Part shown: positions 1 through 8,277 of the stretch, piece after piece
Layout: the number at the start of each line of letters is the position of its first letter
Numbering within the stretch: the first letter of the stretch is position 1
Assembly (NCBI RefSeq): GCF_900110615.1
Contig: NZ_FOEI01000003.1
Coordinates: 186,001 to 250,000, forward strand
Direction of reading: 5' to 3'
Length of the DNA: 64,000 nucleotides
Origin: Flavobacterium urocaniciphilum
Lineage (GTDB): Bacteria; Bacteroidota; Bacteroidia; Flavobacteriales; Flavobacteriaceae
Notes under the pieces: model-generated
What the model saw: the letters and a program-made list of their open reading frames with translations, nothing else
Databases searched by the model: none
What the model was told of the DNA's origin: nothing
Program-made: the position numbers and the translations under genes

Positions 1-697
1 ATTTTTTCATAAAAAAACCTTCTCTACTCCAAACTTTTTGAACAGCGTAGTTTTGTACTTGTGTAGAAACCTTCATTATGTTTACACCTAAATCTTTCAT
101 GAAACTTTGAGTATATCTAATAATATCAGAATAAACTCCACCACCAGAAGCTGTTGGTAATACTCCATATAAAACTCCTTCTGCTTCGTTATTTTCATTA
201 GTACAAGTTGCAAAACCAATAATTTCTCCTTGTTTTTTTACTAAAAAGACATATTTGTTTTCTGCACCAATAAAGTCAATAACCCATTCTTTATAACCTT
301 CTAATATGTTTTGTTTATCGATGTAAGGATTAGAGTTATAATGATTAGTATAACCTGGAAAAATTTTATCTACTAAATCAGAAAGAATATTTTTATCTTG
401 GTTGGTAGCAAAATCAAAAGTTAAATCACTGTTTTTTAATTCTTTTGGTTGATATTCATTAAAATCAACATAATAATAAACTAGAGTATCCGTTTGAAAA
501 TAAGGGAAACCTAGATTTTGTAATTTTGAAATTTGAGGTAAATTCTCACATGGCAGTCTTAATATTGTTAAATCTGTGTGGTTCTCTAAAATAGCATTAT
601 TTAGCGTTTTAATATCTAAAGATTCCATACTGGCTCTTAAAATATTCATTTGGAATCTTTTACTTTCCTTTTCAGATTTAAATATTAAATTATTCAT
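1..697 (-). CDS. GNAT-family N-acetyltransferase, partial (3' end outside window)
   Basis: An open frame of about 232 codons starts with ATG at 697 and runs off the left edge. The C-terminal part visible here looks like a GNAT fold: a beta strand reading YVFLVKKQGEIIGFAT, then GVLPTASGGGVYSDIIRY where the acetyl-CoA loop and helix would be, then a strand with VSTQVQNYAVQKVW and the usual 'GF' near the end. It is the last visible gene of the rml polysaccharide operon, 67 bp after the glycosyltransferase gene. By analogy with WecD-type enzymes of dTDP-amino-sugar pathways it may acetylate an amino sugar or a glycan precursor, but that is inferred from context only. The N-terminal 100 residues are not recognisable to me. 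Confidence 0.75.
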   Translation of the reverse strand, partial: MNNLIFKSEKESKRFQMNILRASMESLDIKTLNNAILENHTDLTILRLPCENLPQISKLQNLGFPYFQTDTLVYYYVDFNEYQPKELKNSDLTFDFATNQDKNILSDLVDKIFPGYTNHYNSNPYIDKQNILEGYKEWVIDFIGAENKYVFLVKKQGEIIGFATCTNENNEAEGVLYGVLPTASGGGVYSDIIRYTQSFMKDLGVNIMKVSTQVQNYAVQKVWSREGFFMKK

Positions 698-717
698 TTT
701 TTATTTCTATATATTAT

Positions 718-1629
718 TTATTGTTTATCAATAATAAACGATTTTCTTTTTTTAGTTTGATCAAATATTTTTCCAATATAAATTCCAACAACACCAATAA
801 TTGTTATAATTATTCCTGATAACAACCATATTGAAACAATTAGTGAACTATAACCAATAACTGATATTTTTCCAACAATGTGTTGGTATATATTAATAAT
901 GCCTACTAAAACCGATAAAATTGAAATTAGTAAACCAAATTTAACAAATAATTTTAAAGGCTTATTAGAAAACGAAATTATAGTATTGAAAGCTAAACTT
1001 AGTAATTTTTTATAAGTATATGATGATTTTCCAGAGTCTCTCGATGCATGTTCTACTTTAATGGTAGTTCTTTCAAAACCAACCCATTGCACAAATAATG
1101 GAAAAGATTTTATATAATCATTCATGTTTAAAACTTCGGCAATAACTTTATTATTATAAATCCCGAAATTCGCTACAGAATTATCAAAATTACTTTCTGT
1201 TAAGTAACCATATAATTTTGCAAACATTTTTGAAGTGGTTTTTTTCAAAAAGCTATCTTTTCTAACTTCTCTACTAGCTAAAACAATATCATATCCTTCA
1301 ATTGCTTTATTATATAATTTGAGAATTTCTTTAGGTTGATCTTGTAAATCGCAATCCATTACAACAACCCATTCTCCTTGTGCAAAATGCAATCCAGCCA
1401 TAATTGCCGGGTGTTGGCCAAAATTTCTGCTCAATCTTACAATTTTAACTTTGTCATTTTGAGCAGCAATTGTTTTCATTTTTTGCCATGAATTATCAGG
1501 ACTTCTATCGTCTACCAAAATAATTTCGTAAGTAATGTTCAATTTACATACTTCTTTTTCAATTTCCGAAACTAATTTCTCAACTATATTTTCAGCTTTA
1601 TATATTGGTGATACTATAGATAATTTCAT
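718..1629 (-). CDS. Family 2 glycosyltransferase, GtrB/DPM1-like, membrane-anchored
   Basis: 303 residues. The N-terminal GT-A domain starts at SIVSPIYKAEN (residues 4-14), with a nucleotide-binding VDD at 39-41 and the metal-binding acidic motif MDCDLQD at 91-97. Two membrane segments follow near residues 226-250 and 262-289. This is the architecture of GtrB and polyprenyl-phosphate glucose or mannose synthases, which move a sugar from a nucleotide donor to undecaprenyl phosphate at the cytoplasmic membrane. It overlaps rmlD by 4 bp, so it is co-transcribed with the dTDP-rhamnose genes and probably feeds the same surface glycan. The exact donor cannot be read from sequence. Confidence 0.9.
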   Translation of the reverse strand: MKLSIVSPIYKAENIVEKLVSEIEKEVCKLNITYEIILVDDRSPDNSWQKMKTIAAQNDKVKIVRLSRNFGQHPAIMAGLHFAQGEWVVVMDCDLQDQPKEILKLYNKAIEGYDIVLASREVRKDSFLKKTTSKMFAKLYGYLTESNFDNSVANFGIYNNKVIAEVLNMNDYIKSFPLFVQWVGFERTTIKVEHASRDSGKSSYTYKKLLSLAFNTIISFSNKPLKLFVKFGLLISILSVLVGIINIYQHIVGKISVIGYSSLIVSIWLLSGIIITIIGVVGIYIGKIFDQTKKRKSFIIDKQ

Positions 1630-2531
1630 CGTTTAACCGTTTTTAAACTTTCTTTCCAATCATTTATTTGCACTCCAAAAACCTCTTTTATCTTAGTTTT
1701 ATCCAATACACTATACGCTGGTCTTTTAGCAGGTGTAGGATAAGCTGAAGTTGGAATCGCTTGTAAATTTATAGAAATGTTATTTTGATTAAATATTTCT
1801 TTGGCAAAATCGTACCATGAACATTGACCTTCGTTTGAGAAATTATAAATTCCGAAGACTTCAACAGGCTCAGTCTGACAAAATTTTATCATTTTTACTA
1901 AAGCCTCCGCTAAATCAACAGCATTTGTTGGAGTTCCAATTTGGTCTGAAACTACTGATAAACTGTCTCTTTCCGAAGCCAATCGCAACATGGTTTTCAT
2001 GAAATTATTAGCAAATTGCGAATACACCCAAGACGTTCTAATAATAAAATGTTTAGCATAAGTGGCTTGTATGGCTTGTTCGCCTTGTAATTTAGTTAAT
2101 CCGTAAATTCCAGCTGGAAATGGAACATCTGTTTCCGTTAATCCTTTTTCGCTTTTTAGTGGTAAACGTAATTCTCTATCGTAATACGCAATTCCGTCAA
2201 CAAATTTCGCATCAAAAACAAAATCAGTAGAAATATGTAATAATATAGTATCGTGTTTTTTACAAACCTCAGCAATATTTTGCGCGCCAGTAACGTTGAT
2301 AGCAAATGCCTTTTCTGGTTCCGATTCGGCTTTATCCACAGCGGTGTAAGCTGCTGCGTTAATACAAAAATTCGGTTTATATTTTTCGAAAACGGTTTCG
2401 CAATTTGTTAAGTCGGTAATGTTTAATTCTGAAGAAGAACAAAACACAAAATCGATTGAAGGATAATTATCCGCAATCGACTGTATCGCTTGTCCTAATT
2501 GTCCGTTGGCTCCAGTAACTAATACTACCAT
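1626..2531 (-). CDS. rmlD: dTDP-4-dehydrorhamnose reductase
   Basis: 301 residues; the last step of dTDP-L-rhamnose synthesis, NAD(P)H reduction of dTDP-4-dehydro-L-rhamnose. It has the Rossmann motif GANGQLGQ at 7-14, STDFVFD at 101-107 and the SDR catalytic pair Y143/K147 in YGLTK. It overlaps rmlC by 7 bp and the glycosyltransferase gene by 4 bp. Two segments look longer than usual for the family: the loop between FVFD and YGLTK (about residues 108-141), and the peptide CQTEPVEV (residues 218-225), which is encoded by a dispersed DNA repeat and sits just before the conserved GIYNFSNEG block. The frame stays open and all catalytic residues are present, so the enzyme is probably active. Confidence 0.95.
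   Translation of the reverse strand: MVVLVTGANGQLGQAIQSIADNYPSIDFVFCSSSELNITDLTNCETVFEKYKPNFCINAAAYTAVDKAESEPEKAFAINVTGAQNIAEVCKKHDTILLHISTDFVFDAKFVDGIAYYDRELRLPLKSEKGLTETDVPFPAGIYGLTKLQGEQAIQATYAKHFIIRTSWVYSQFANNFMKTMLRLASERDSLSVVSDQIGTPTNAVDLAEALVKMIKFCQTEPVEVFGIYNFSNEGQCSWYDFAKEIFNQNNISINLQAIPTSAYPTPAKRPAYSVLDKTKIKEVFGVQINDWKESLKTVKR
1857..1880. repeat. Dispersed palindromic repeat inserted in frame in rmlD
   Basis: GACTTCAACAGGCTCAGTC and flanking bases form an imperfect palindrome. The same sequence family is seen in non-coding DNA at 30130-30151 (ACTTCGACAAGCTCAGTGT on the opposite strand). On the coding strand it reads as CQTEPVEV within RmlD. From memory, this repeat is frequent in Flavobacterium genomes. 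Within this window only the two copies are directly visible. Confidence 0.75.
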
Positions 2532-3076
2532 ACTTTTCTAATATTTTCTAAATTTGGTAACACTTGATCTTTTTCTGAAATAATCAATTCTTCTGAAGGA
2601 AAATTCCAATTGATATTAACCGTTGGATCGTTATACATTAATCCGCCTTCACTTTCTTTATTGTATAAATTATCACATTTATAAAAAAACGTTGCGGTAT
2701 CACTCAACACTAAAAACCCGTGTGCAAATCCTCTAGGAATAAAAAATTGTGTTTGATTTTCGCCAGTTAATAAAACCGATTCGTATTGTCCGTATGTTGG
2801 TGAATTTGGTCTTAAATCAACCGCCACATCTAATACTTCACCTTGTAAAACACGTACTAATTTGGCTTGAGCATGTTCGCCTGTTTGATAATGCAAACCG
2901 CGTAATACTCCTTTGGTTGAAAACGATTGATTATCTTGAACAAAAGTTACTTTTTGTCCAATTCCTTCAGAAAACGTTTTTTCATTAAAACTTTCCATGA
3001 AGTAACCGCGTTCATCTTTAAATATTTTAGGTTCAAGGATAAAACATCCTTTTAATTTTGTTTCTTTGAAATTCAT
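2525..3076 (-). CDS. rmlC: dTDP-4-dehydrorhamnose 3,5-epimerase
   Basis: 183 residues, the usual length for RmlC. It epimerises C3 and C5 of dTDP-4-dehydro-6-deoxyglucose. The cupin-type core is clear: DERGYFMESF at 21-30, GVLRGLHYQ at 57-65 with catalytic His62, and FFIPRGFAHGF at 111-121 followed by FFYKCDN with the conserved Tyr132. It starts 107 bp after the end of rmlA, with a spacer hairpin in between, and its 3' end overlaps the start of rmlD by 7 bp. Confidence 0.96.
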   Translation of the reverse strand: MNFKETKLKGCFILEPKIFKDERGYFMESFNEKTFSEGIGQKVTFVQDNQSFSTKGVLRGLHYQTGEHAQAKLVRVLQGEVLDVAVDLRPNSPTYGQYESVLLTGENQTQFFIPRGFAHGFLVLSDTATFFYKCDNLYNKESEGGLMYNDPTVNINWNFPSEELIISEKDQVLPNLENIRKVW

Positions 3077-3097
3077 TTGTTCAATTTGTCAATTTTC

Positions 3098-3170
3098 AAT
3101 TTTCAATGTGCCAATTCTTAATTTAACATGTCAATTAATTTACTCTAAAAATATTGGCACATTGAAAATT
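3098..3170. repeat. 18-bp perfect inverted repeat in the rmlA-rmlC spacer
   Basis: AATTTTCAATGTGCCAAT at 3098-3115 is exactly complementary to ATTGGCACATTGAAAATT at 3153-3170, with a 37-bp AT-rich loop. Related AATGTGCC/GGCACATT words recur in the other two spacers flanking the four-helix-bundle gene (4072-4082 and 4492-4530). No long T-run follows, so it is not a typical terminator. It could act as an RNA hairpin protecting or separating operon segments. Confidence 0.8.
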
Positions 3171-3183
3171 GTCCAATTGGAAA

Positions 3184-4041
3184 TTATATAATACTCATCA
3201 AATGTGTACCGTAACCGCTTTTTAATAAAGGTTCGGCTAATTTTTTCAGTTGTTCAGCATTGATGAAACCCATTTTGTAGGCTGCTTCTTCAATCGCACC
3301 GATTTTTAAACCTTGTCGCTCTTCTATTACTTGAACAAATTGTCCAGCTTGCATTAATGATTGAAATGTTCCGGTATCTAACCAAGCTGTTCCTCTATCT
3401 AAAATGCTCACTTTTAATTTTCCTTGCTCTAAATAGGCTTTATTTACATCTGTAATTTCCAATTCACCACGGTGGCTTGGTTTAATGTTAGCTGCAATAT
3501 CTAAAACAGAATTATCATAAAAATAAATTCCAGGAACGGCATAATTCGATTTAGGTTGTGTTGGTTTTTCTTCAATAGAAAGTACTTTTCCATCCGTGTC
3601 AAATTCAACTACTCCGTAACGTTCCGGATCATGAACATGATACGCATATACAATTCCACCATTTGGATTATTATTAGCTTGTAACAACTCTGCTAATCCT
3701 GTTCCGTAGAAAATATTATCTCCTAAAACTAAGGCTACTTTGTCGTTACCCACAAATTCTTTACCGATGATAAATGCTTCTGCTAATCCGTTTGGATGTT
3801 CTTGAACAGCGTATTCAAAACGACAACCTAAACGACTTCCGTCTCCTAAAAGATTTTGAAATAAAGGTAAATCGTGAGGAGTTGATATAATTAATATTTC
3901 ATTGATTCCTGCCCACATCAAAGTTGATAAGGGATAGTAAATCATTGGTTTATCATAAATTGGCATCAATTGTTTACTAACTGCTAAAGTTAATGGATGT
4001 AAACGTGTACCTGAGCCTCCGGCTAATATAATTCCTTTCAT
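3184..4041 (-). CDS. rmlA: Glucose-1-phosphate thymidylyltransferase
   Basis: 285 residues from ATG 4041, chosen because [16 protein letters not shown] is the standard N-terminus. An in-frame upstream ATG at 4065 would add eight unconserved residues. It makes dTDP-glucose from dTTP and glucose-1-phosphate, the entry step to dTDP-rhamnose. The nucleotide-binding loop GGSGTRLHP, then [24 protein letters not shown] and [15 protein letters not shown] are all present. It is the third rml gene in transcription order here, after rmlB and the four-helix-bundle gene. Confidence 0.97.
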   Translation of the reverse strand: MKGIILAGGSGTRLHPLTLAVSKQLMPIYDKPMIYYPLSTLMWAGINEILIISTPHDLPLFQNLLGDGSRLGCRFEYAVQEHPNGLAEAFIIGKEFVGNDKVALVLGDNIFYGTGLAELLQANNNPNGGIVYAYHVHDPERYGVVEFDTDGKVLSIEEKPTQPKSNYAVPGIYFYDNSVLDIAANIKPSHRGELEITDVNKAYLEQGKLKVSILDRGTAWLDTGTFQSLMQAGQFVQVIEERQGLKIGAIEEAAYKMGFINAEQLKKLAEPLLKSGYGTHLMSII

Positions 4042-4084
4042 GTTACTAATGAGACAATTAGACAATATGTCAATGTGCCAATTT

Positions 4085-4456
4085 TTAGATTACTATATGT
4101 TTTTTTGATGAAGCAATTATTTTATTAGATATCCTTAAAATTTCAAAAATATCATTTAATAATTCATCAGAATTCGGGTAATTTTCTAATTCGTTGCATA
4201 AAAATAACCAAAACTCTGTTTCGTCTGCTTCCTTCATTGCGATTTTAACTTTATGAATAAAATCTGCCTTGCTTTCTGCACTTTGAGCCTCTTTTATATT
4301 GGCCCCTATAGAAGTTCCCGATTTTAATAATTGATTTGCAATTACAAATCTTTTTTGATCTTCTAATTTTTCTGTGTATTGAACAACTTTCTTAGCAAAA
4401 TCGAAAGTTTTCAATAAAATTAAATTGTTGTGGTACTTTTCTTTAAATGTTATCAT
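4085..4456 (-). CDS. Four helix bundle protein (23S rRNA intervening-sequence protein family)
   Basis: 123 residues, almost all helical, starting [13 protein letters not shown]. It has the family core around [22 protein letters not shown] and [19 protein letters not shown]. These proteins were first seen encoded in intervening sequences of 23S rRNA, but they are common as stand-alone genes in Bacteroidota sugar clusters. Their biochemical role is unknown. Here the gene splits rmlB from rmlA in the same orientation. It is bounded on both sides by spacers carrying the AATGTGCC word, which suggests it entered the operon as a cassette. The start at 4456 is the only good ATG. Confidence 0.9.
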   Translation of the reverse strand: MITFKEKYHNNLILLKTFDFAKKVVQYTEKLEDQKRFVIANQLLKSGTSIGANIKEAQSAESKADFIHKVKIAMKEADETEFWLFLCNELENYPNSDELLNDIFEILRISNKIIASSKKHIVI

Positions 4457-4491
4457 GGCTTATATATTTAATTTTCAATGTTCAATATGTA

Positions 4492-4530
4492 AATGTGCCG
4501 ATTAATTTCTACATAAAGAATTGGCACATT
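4492..4530. repeat. Inverted repeat between rmlB and the four-helix-bundle gene
   Basis: AATGTGCCGATT at 4492-4503 faces AATTGGCACATT at 4519-4530, complementary apart from one position, with a short AT-rich loop. It is the same word family as at 3098-3170 and 4072-4082, so the four-helix-bundle gene is flanked by related sequences. Confidence 0.7.
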
Positions 4531-4540
4531 GATGAATCGG

Positions 4541-5554
4541 CTAATTAGCAAATTTACCAAGGTACCATTCAATCGTTTTTACAATTCCGGTATCGAAATT
4601 TTCGTCGGCTTTCCAACCTAATTCATTTTCAATTTTTGTAGCATCAATAGCATAACGTAAATCGTGCCCTGGACGGTCTTTTACGAATGTTATTTGTTCT
4701 TTATAACTTCCTGAAGCTTTTGGTTTTAATTGATCTAAAATTGAACAAACTCTATCTACAATTTGTAAATTATTGCGTTCGTTTCTTCCGCCAATGTTAT
4801 ATGTTTCTCCGGCTACTCCAGTTTTGAATGCTAATTCAATTCCTTTGCAATGATCTAAAACATATAACCAATCGCGAACGTTTTTCCCATCGCCATAAAT
4901 TGGAATATTTTCTCCTGTTAAAGCTTTTCGAATAATGGTTGGAATTAACTTTTCATTATGTTGTTTTGGTCCGTAATTGTTAGAACAGTTTGTAGTAACT
5001 ACATTCATTCCATATGTGTGGAAATAACTTCTTACAATCATATCAGAACCTGCTTTTGATGCTGAATATGGACTATTTGGCGCATATGGTGTTGTTTCTT
5101 CAAACAAACCAGTTTCTCCTAAAGTTCCATAAACCTCATCGGTAGAAACATGGTGAAAACGAGCGTTTTCAAAACCAGGTTTATATTGATTTGGTGCCGA
5201 CATCCATAATTTTCTTGCGGTGTCTAATAAATTAAATGTACCTAAAACATTTGTTTTTATAAAAGCTTCAGGGCCAGAAATAGAATTGTCAACATGACTT
5301 TCCGCTGCAAAATGAATTACATCATGAAATTGGTATTTATCAAATAAATTTCTAATAAAATCGCCATCAACAATATCTCCTTTTACAAAAGTATAACGTT
5401 CATGATTTTCAACTTCAGATACATTTTCTAAATTTCCTGCATAGGTTAATGCATCTAAATTTACTAAATGATAATCTGGATTGTTTTCTATAAAATAAGG
5501 AACAAAATTTGCTCCAATGAATCCGGCACCGCCTGTTACTAATACATTTTTCAT
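4541..5554 (-). CDS. rmlB: dTDP-glucose 4,6-dehydratase
   Basis: 337 residues, a normal length for RmlB. It converts dTDP-glucose to dTDP-4-keto-6-deoxyglucose with bound NAD+. It has the Rossmann motif GGAGFIGANF at 8-17, HFAAESHVDNS, the STDEVYG segment, the YSASKAGSD catalytic Tyr/Lys motif, and NCSNNYGPKQHNEKLIPT. Its start codon overlaps the stop of the upstream Wzz-like gene by one base, so the two are translated from the same message. Confidence 0.97.
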   Translation of the reverse strand: MKNVLVTGGAGFIGANFVPYFIENNPDYHLVNLDALTYAGNLENVSEVENHERYTFVKGDIVDGDFIRNLFDKYQFHDVIHFAAESHVDNSISGPEAFIKTNVLGTFNLLDTARKLWMSAPNQYKPGFENARFHHVSTDEVYGTLGETGLFEETTPYAPNSPYSASKAGSDMIVRSYFHTYGMNVVTTNCSNNYGPKQHNEKLIPTIIRKALTGENIPIYGDGKNVRDWLYVLDHCKGIELAFKTGVAGETYNIGGRNERNNLQIVDRVCSILDQLKPKASGSYKEQITFVKDRPGHDLRYAIDATKIENELGWKADENFDTGIVKTIEWYLGKFAN

Positions 5555-6510
5555 TATGCTTGAATGCGTTGTTTTTGTTTTTTATATGCTAAAGAAAACC
5601 AATATCCTAATAAATAAAATAATACAAATAAAAATGGTAAAACTAATTTCATTTTATTATTAACACCTTTAGTATTCATTTGATTAGCTGAAATATTTTG
5701 ATCTTTTATGATTTTATCATATTCTAATTTGTGAATGGCTAATTTTTGATTTTCGTAAATTAAGCCATCTTTCTTTTGAATTAACTCACTCAAGCCGCTA
5801 TTTTCAGAAATTGTAACACTTCCTGTTGCTTTATTTTGAGTTAAGTTAAATAATATTTGATCAATTTGAGTTATCAATAATTTATTCGCTTCAACTTTTT
5901 CATTTAAATTAATACTATAAACTTTTTGAAGTTTTGTAAAATATTCTGTTTGTTGTAAATATTTTAAAAGCGGGTCTATTAAATCTTTTCTATTGTAAGC
6001 AATTGAAGTTTTTATATTGATATTATGTAAATAATAATTTTTACTCGTCATATCATCTTTAATGATTTTCTCAATGTCACCATCTTCAGCCATTAATTGA
6101 ATAAATTCAAAATTAGATTTTTGCGATTCAGAATTGATAAAATTATAGATTCCGTTAATTGGCTCAATTTCAATTGATTTAAAATCTTCCATATTTGAAA
6201 TACCAATCGATTTGAAAAAAGCTTCATCTTTCTCTTTTAACTTGGCAGATATTAAATCAATTTTATTATATAAATATTCATTACTACCAAAATTTGGGAT
6301 AACCACAATATCATTTGTGTAATTTGGCTCTTTATCTAAAAAATAACCTAACACAATACCAAGAACAAATAATAATCCAACAATTATTATTTTCTTTTGA
6401 ATGAAAAATAATATATCGAAACATTTATTTATAAAATTTTGTATCACATTAGAAATGCTTTTTCCAATTTGGCTTAAATCGATTTCTTGTTCTTGAGAAT
6501 TTGTGCTCAT
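5554..6510 (-). CDS. Wzz-like polysaccharide chain-length/co-polymerase-type membrane protein
   Basis: 318 residues with a Wzz-like topology: a short cytoplasmic N-terminus, a membrane segment at about 39-58, a long mostly helical extracytoplasmic region, and a second membrane segment near the C-terminus (about 287-306) with a basic tail. Sequence similarity to Wzz is weak by eye, and no PxxP-type motif stands out at the second membrane segment. The position directly upstream of rmlB supports a role in setting polysaccharide chain length or in export. A general Wzz/GNVR-type protein is the safest label. Confidence 0.6.
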   Translation of the reverse strand: MSTNSQEQEIDLSQIGKSISNVIQNFINKCFDILFFIQKKIIIVGLLFVLGIVLGYFLDKEPNYTNDIVVIPNFGSNEYLYNKIDLISAKLKEKDEAFFKSIGISNMEDFKSIEIEPINGIYNFINSESQKSNFEFIQLMAEDGDIEKIIKDDMTSKNYYLHNINIKTSIAYNRKDLIDPLLKYLQQTEYFTKLQKVYSINLNEKVEANKLLITQIDQILFNLTQNKATGSVTISENSGLSELIQKKDGLIYENQKLAIHKLEYDKIIKDQNISANQMNTKGVNNKMKLVLPFLFVLFYLLGYWFSLAYKKQKQRIQA

Positions 6511-6514
6511 AAAA

Positions 6515-8200
6515 TTATTTTACTTTAAAGATTTGTTCTAAAATTTTAATTGTGATTAAATAGGTTGGTTTTACACCAGTTGTTCCTAAACCTCCAGAAG
6601 CTAATGTGCTTCCTGTTTCTAGTGGATTATCCGATGCATAATAAGCGTATCTTACTTTTACATCAGGATTAATACTTCTTCTAATTTTTGAAGCTGATTG
6701 AATCGCTTTTTGGTAATACGAACCTTCCATCTCCAATCCAATTGCTTCCCAAGTAGATTCGTGGAAAAACTTCAATAAATCTCTGTTTTGTAACGAAGTT
6801 CCTAAAACGGTAATCATTGGACCGGCAAAAACTGGAATTCCGTTACCTTCAAACATTTCTTTTGTTAATTCATTTTCAAAAGGATAGTTATCTGCAGTTC
6901 CTTCATTAACGTGTGCATTAGGAATCATAATATCTCCTTTTCCACCTTCTAAAATACCTGCTTTACCCATAATTGAAACCGATTCTACATTTAATAATGT
7001 TTTCGTTTTTCCAACTTTATAAGGTTTTAACAACTCATCAATTGTTTCATATGCTTGCTCTCCAAAGGCATAATCCATTACGATAAGTACTGGTTTGTCT
7101 TTTACAGTATTGTTTGGAAATGCTGTTTTTTTCCAATCAAATTTAGCGGTATCAAAAATTTGAACATCTATGTTAGTTCCAGATGTATCTGGTAAAGATA
7201 TCATTCCGTGTTGTAAGGCAACGTCTTCAACTTTCTTACGTAAGTCTTTGTTGTTTGAAGCACTTAAATCTTCATAAATCTGGAATGGTTCTTTTCCTTT
7301 GTATTTTGCAGCTAAAACGGCAGGAGCAAAAACCGAATTCATAACACTGTGCATATTCGCACTAATGATATGGATTGGTCTTGATAATAAATCGTTTTTG
7401 CTTAATGTTTCTTTAATGTTGTTTGCCCAAATTTCACCATAAATATGGTGACCTAAACGCTCGCGTAAAATCGGACTAAACGTAATGGTTCTTTTATTGT
7501 TATCTACAATTTCTTCAATAGCAATTTTTCCTAACCAATATACAATTTGTAAGAAACGCTCTGGAGAATCTGGAGTGGCAAAACCATCATAAATATCTTG
7601 AACTTCTGCAAATGTTCTTCCTAAAACATTTGAAGCATGTGACATTGCGATTTCTCTATCAACTTGTGTAAGTTTTTTAGTTTGTAAAGCAAATTGTTCT
7701 AATTTTTGCCAATCGCGAGAAACCGAACCTTCATCATCAATTAAAACTCTGTCTTTAATTTTGTGTGATTCGATAAAAATAAACGTTAAGTGCGTTAAAA
7801 TATCATAGATATCAGAACGACCACGTGTAATTTCAATGTTAATTTGTTCCTCATCAATACGGTAACAATTTCTTCTTCTTTTTGGAGGAACAATCGCTTT
7901 AAAGTGCGAATTAGCATACCCTTCATCAGACGTTAAATTGATGTAACGACATTGTTCAATACCTACTGGTAAACGCTCAATAACGTATAATAATCCGTTT
8001 AACTCTACTTTTTCTTCTGCTATAGATCCGTAAATTTCCGGTCTTAGCGATAATAATGCTTCACGTAACGTTTCCCCTGAAACTCCCATTGGTTTGTAGA
8101 AACCACGGTTAAACAAATGACGCATAGTAATGTACAATCGTTCGATAGCTGCCGACGATTCTTGCGCTCTTGAGCGCGAAATGTTTTTAATGTCTTTCAT
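6515..8200 (-). CDS. Conserved Bacteroidota protein (probably DUF6909) with nucleoside-phosphorylase-like C-terminus
   Basis: 561 residues, soluble, no signal peptide. I associate this family with DUF6909, from memory. The N-terminal 300 residues are not recognisable. The C-terminal third resembles the nucleoside phosphorylase/nucleosidase fold: a glycine-rich KAGILEGGKGDIMIPNAHVNEG, then later GLEMEGSYYQKAI, close to the ribose-binding MEG motif of MTA/SAH nucleosidases and purine phosphorylases, and RYAYYASDNP. It is the first gene of the rml operon (4 bp before the Wzz-like gene) and has a TATATTTG promoter element about 24 bp upstream. No substrate can be assigned. Confidence 0.7.
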   Translation of the reverse strand: MKDIKNISRSRAQESSAAIERLYITMRHLFNRGFYKPMGVSGETLREALLSLRPEIYGSIAEEKVELNGLLYVIERLPVGIEQCRYINLTSDEGYANSHFKAIVPPKRRRNCYRIDEEQINIEITRGRSDIYDILTHLTFIFIESHKIKDRVLIDDEGSVSRDWQKLEQFALQTKKLTQVDREIAMSHASNVLGRTFAEVQDIYDGFATPDSPERFLQIVYWLGKIAIEEIVDNNKRTITFSPILRERLGHHIYGEIWANNIKETLSKNDLLSRPIHIISANMHSVMNSVFAPAVLAAKYKGKEPFQIYEDLSASNNKDLRKKVEDVALQHGMISLPDTSGTNIDVQIFDTAKFDWKKTAFPNNTVKDKPVLIVMDYAFGEQAYETIDELLKPYKVGKTKTLLNVESVSIMGKAGILEGGKGDIMIPNAHVNEGTADNYPFENELTKEMFEGNGIPVFAGPMITVLGTSLQNRDLLKFFHESTWEAIGLEMEGSYYQKAIQSASKIRRSINPDVKVRYAYYASDNPLETGSTLASGGLGTTGVKPTYLITIKILEQIFKVK

Positions 8201-8223
8201 TAATTTTTCTTTTATCTAACCGA

Positions 8224-8231
8224 CAAATATA
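8224..8231 (-). promoter_or_regulatory. -7 promoter element of the polysaccharide operon
   Basis: Reading the minus strand, TATATTTG matches the Bacteroidota -7 consensus TAnnTTTG and lies about 24 bases before the ATG at 8200. No TTG was seen at the expected -33 distance, so the match is to the -7 element only. Confidence 0.6.
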
Positions 8232-8277
8232 GAGATTTTATTTTTTAGTTAGTTTAAAGTGATTTTTTATCGTTAAT

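Noticed and set aside
4085..4456. rRNA intervening sequence
   Set aside because: The four-helix-bundle protein family is named for such sequences, but no 23S rRNA lies in the window; here it is a free-standing gene.
7817..7832. parS-like CACGTG inside the DUF6909-like gene
   Set aside because: Only the six-base core matches; the flanks do not fit the parS arms.
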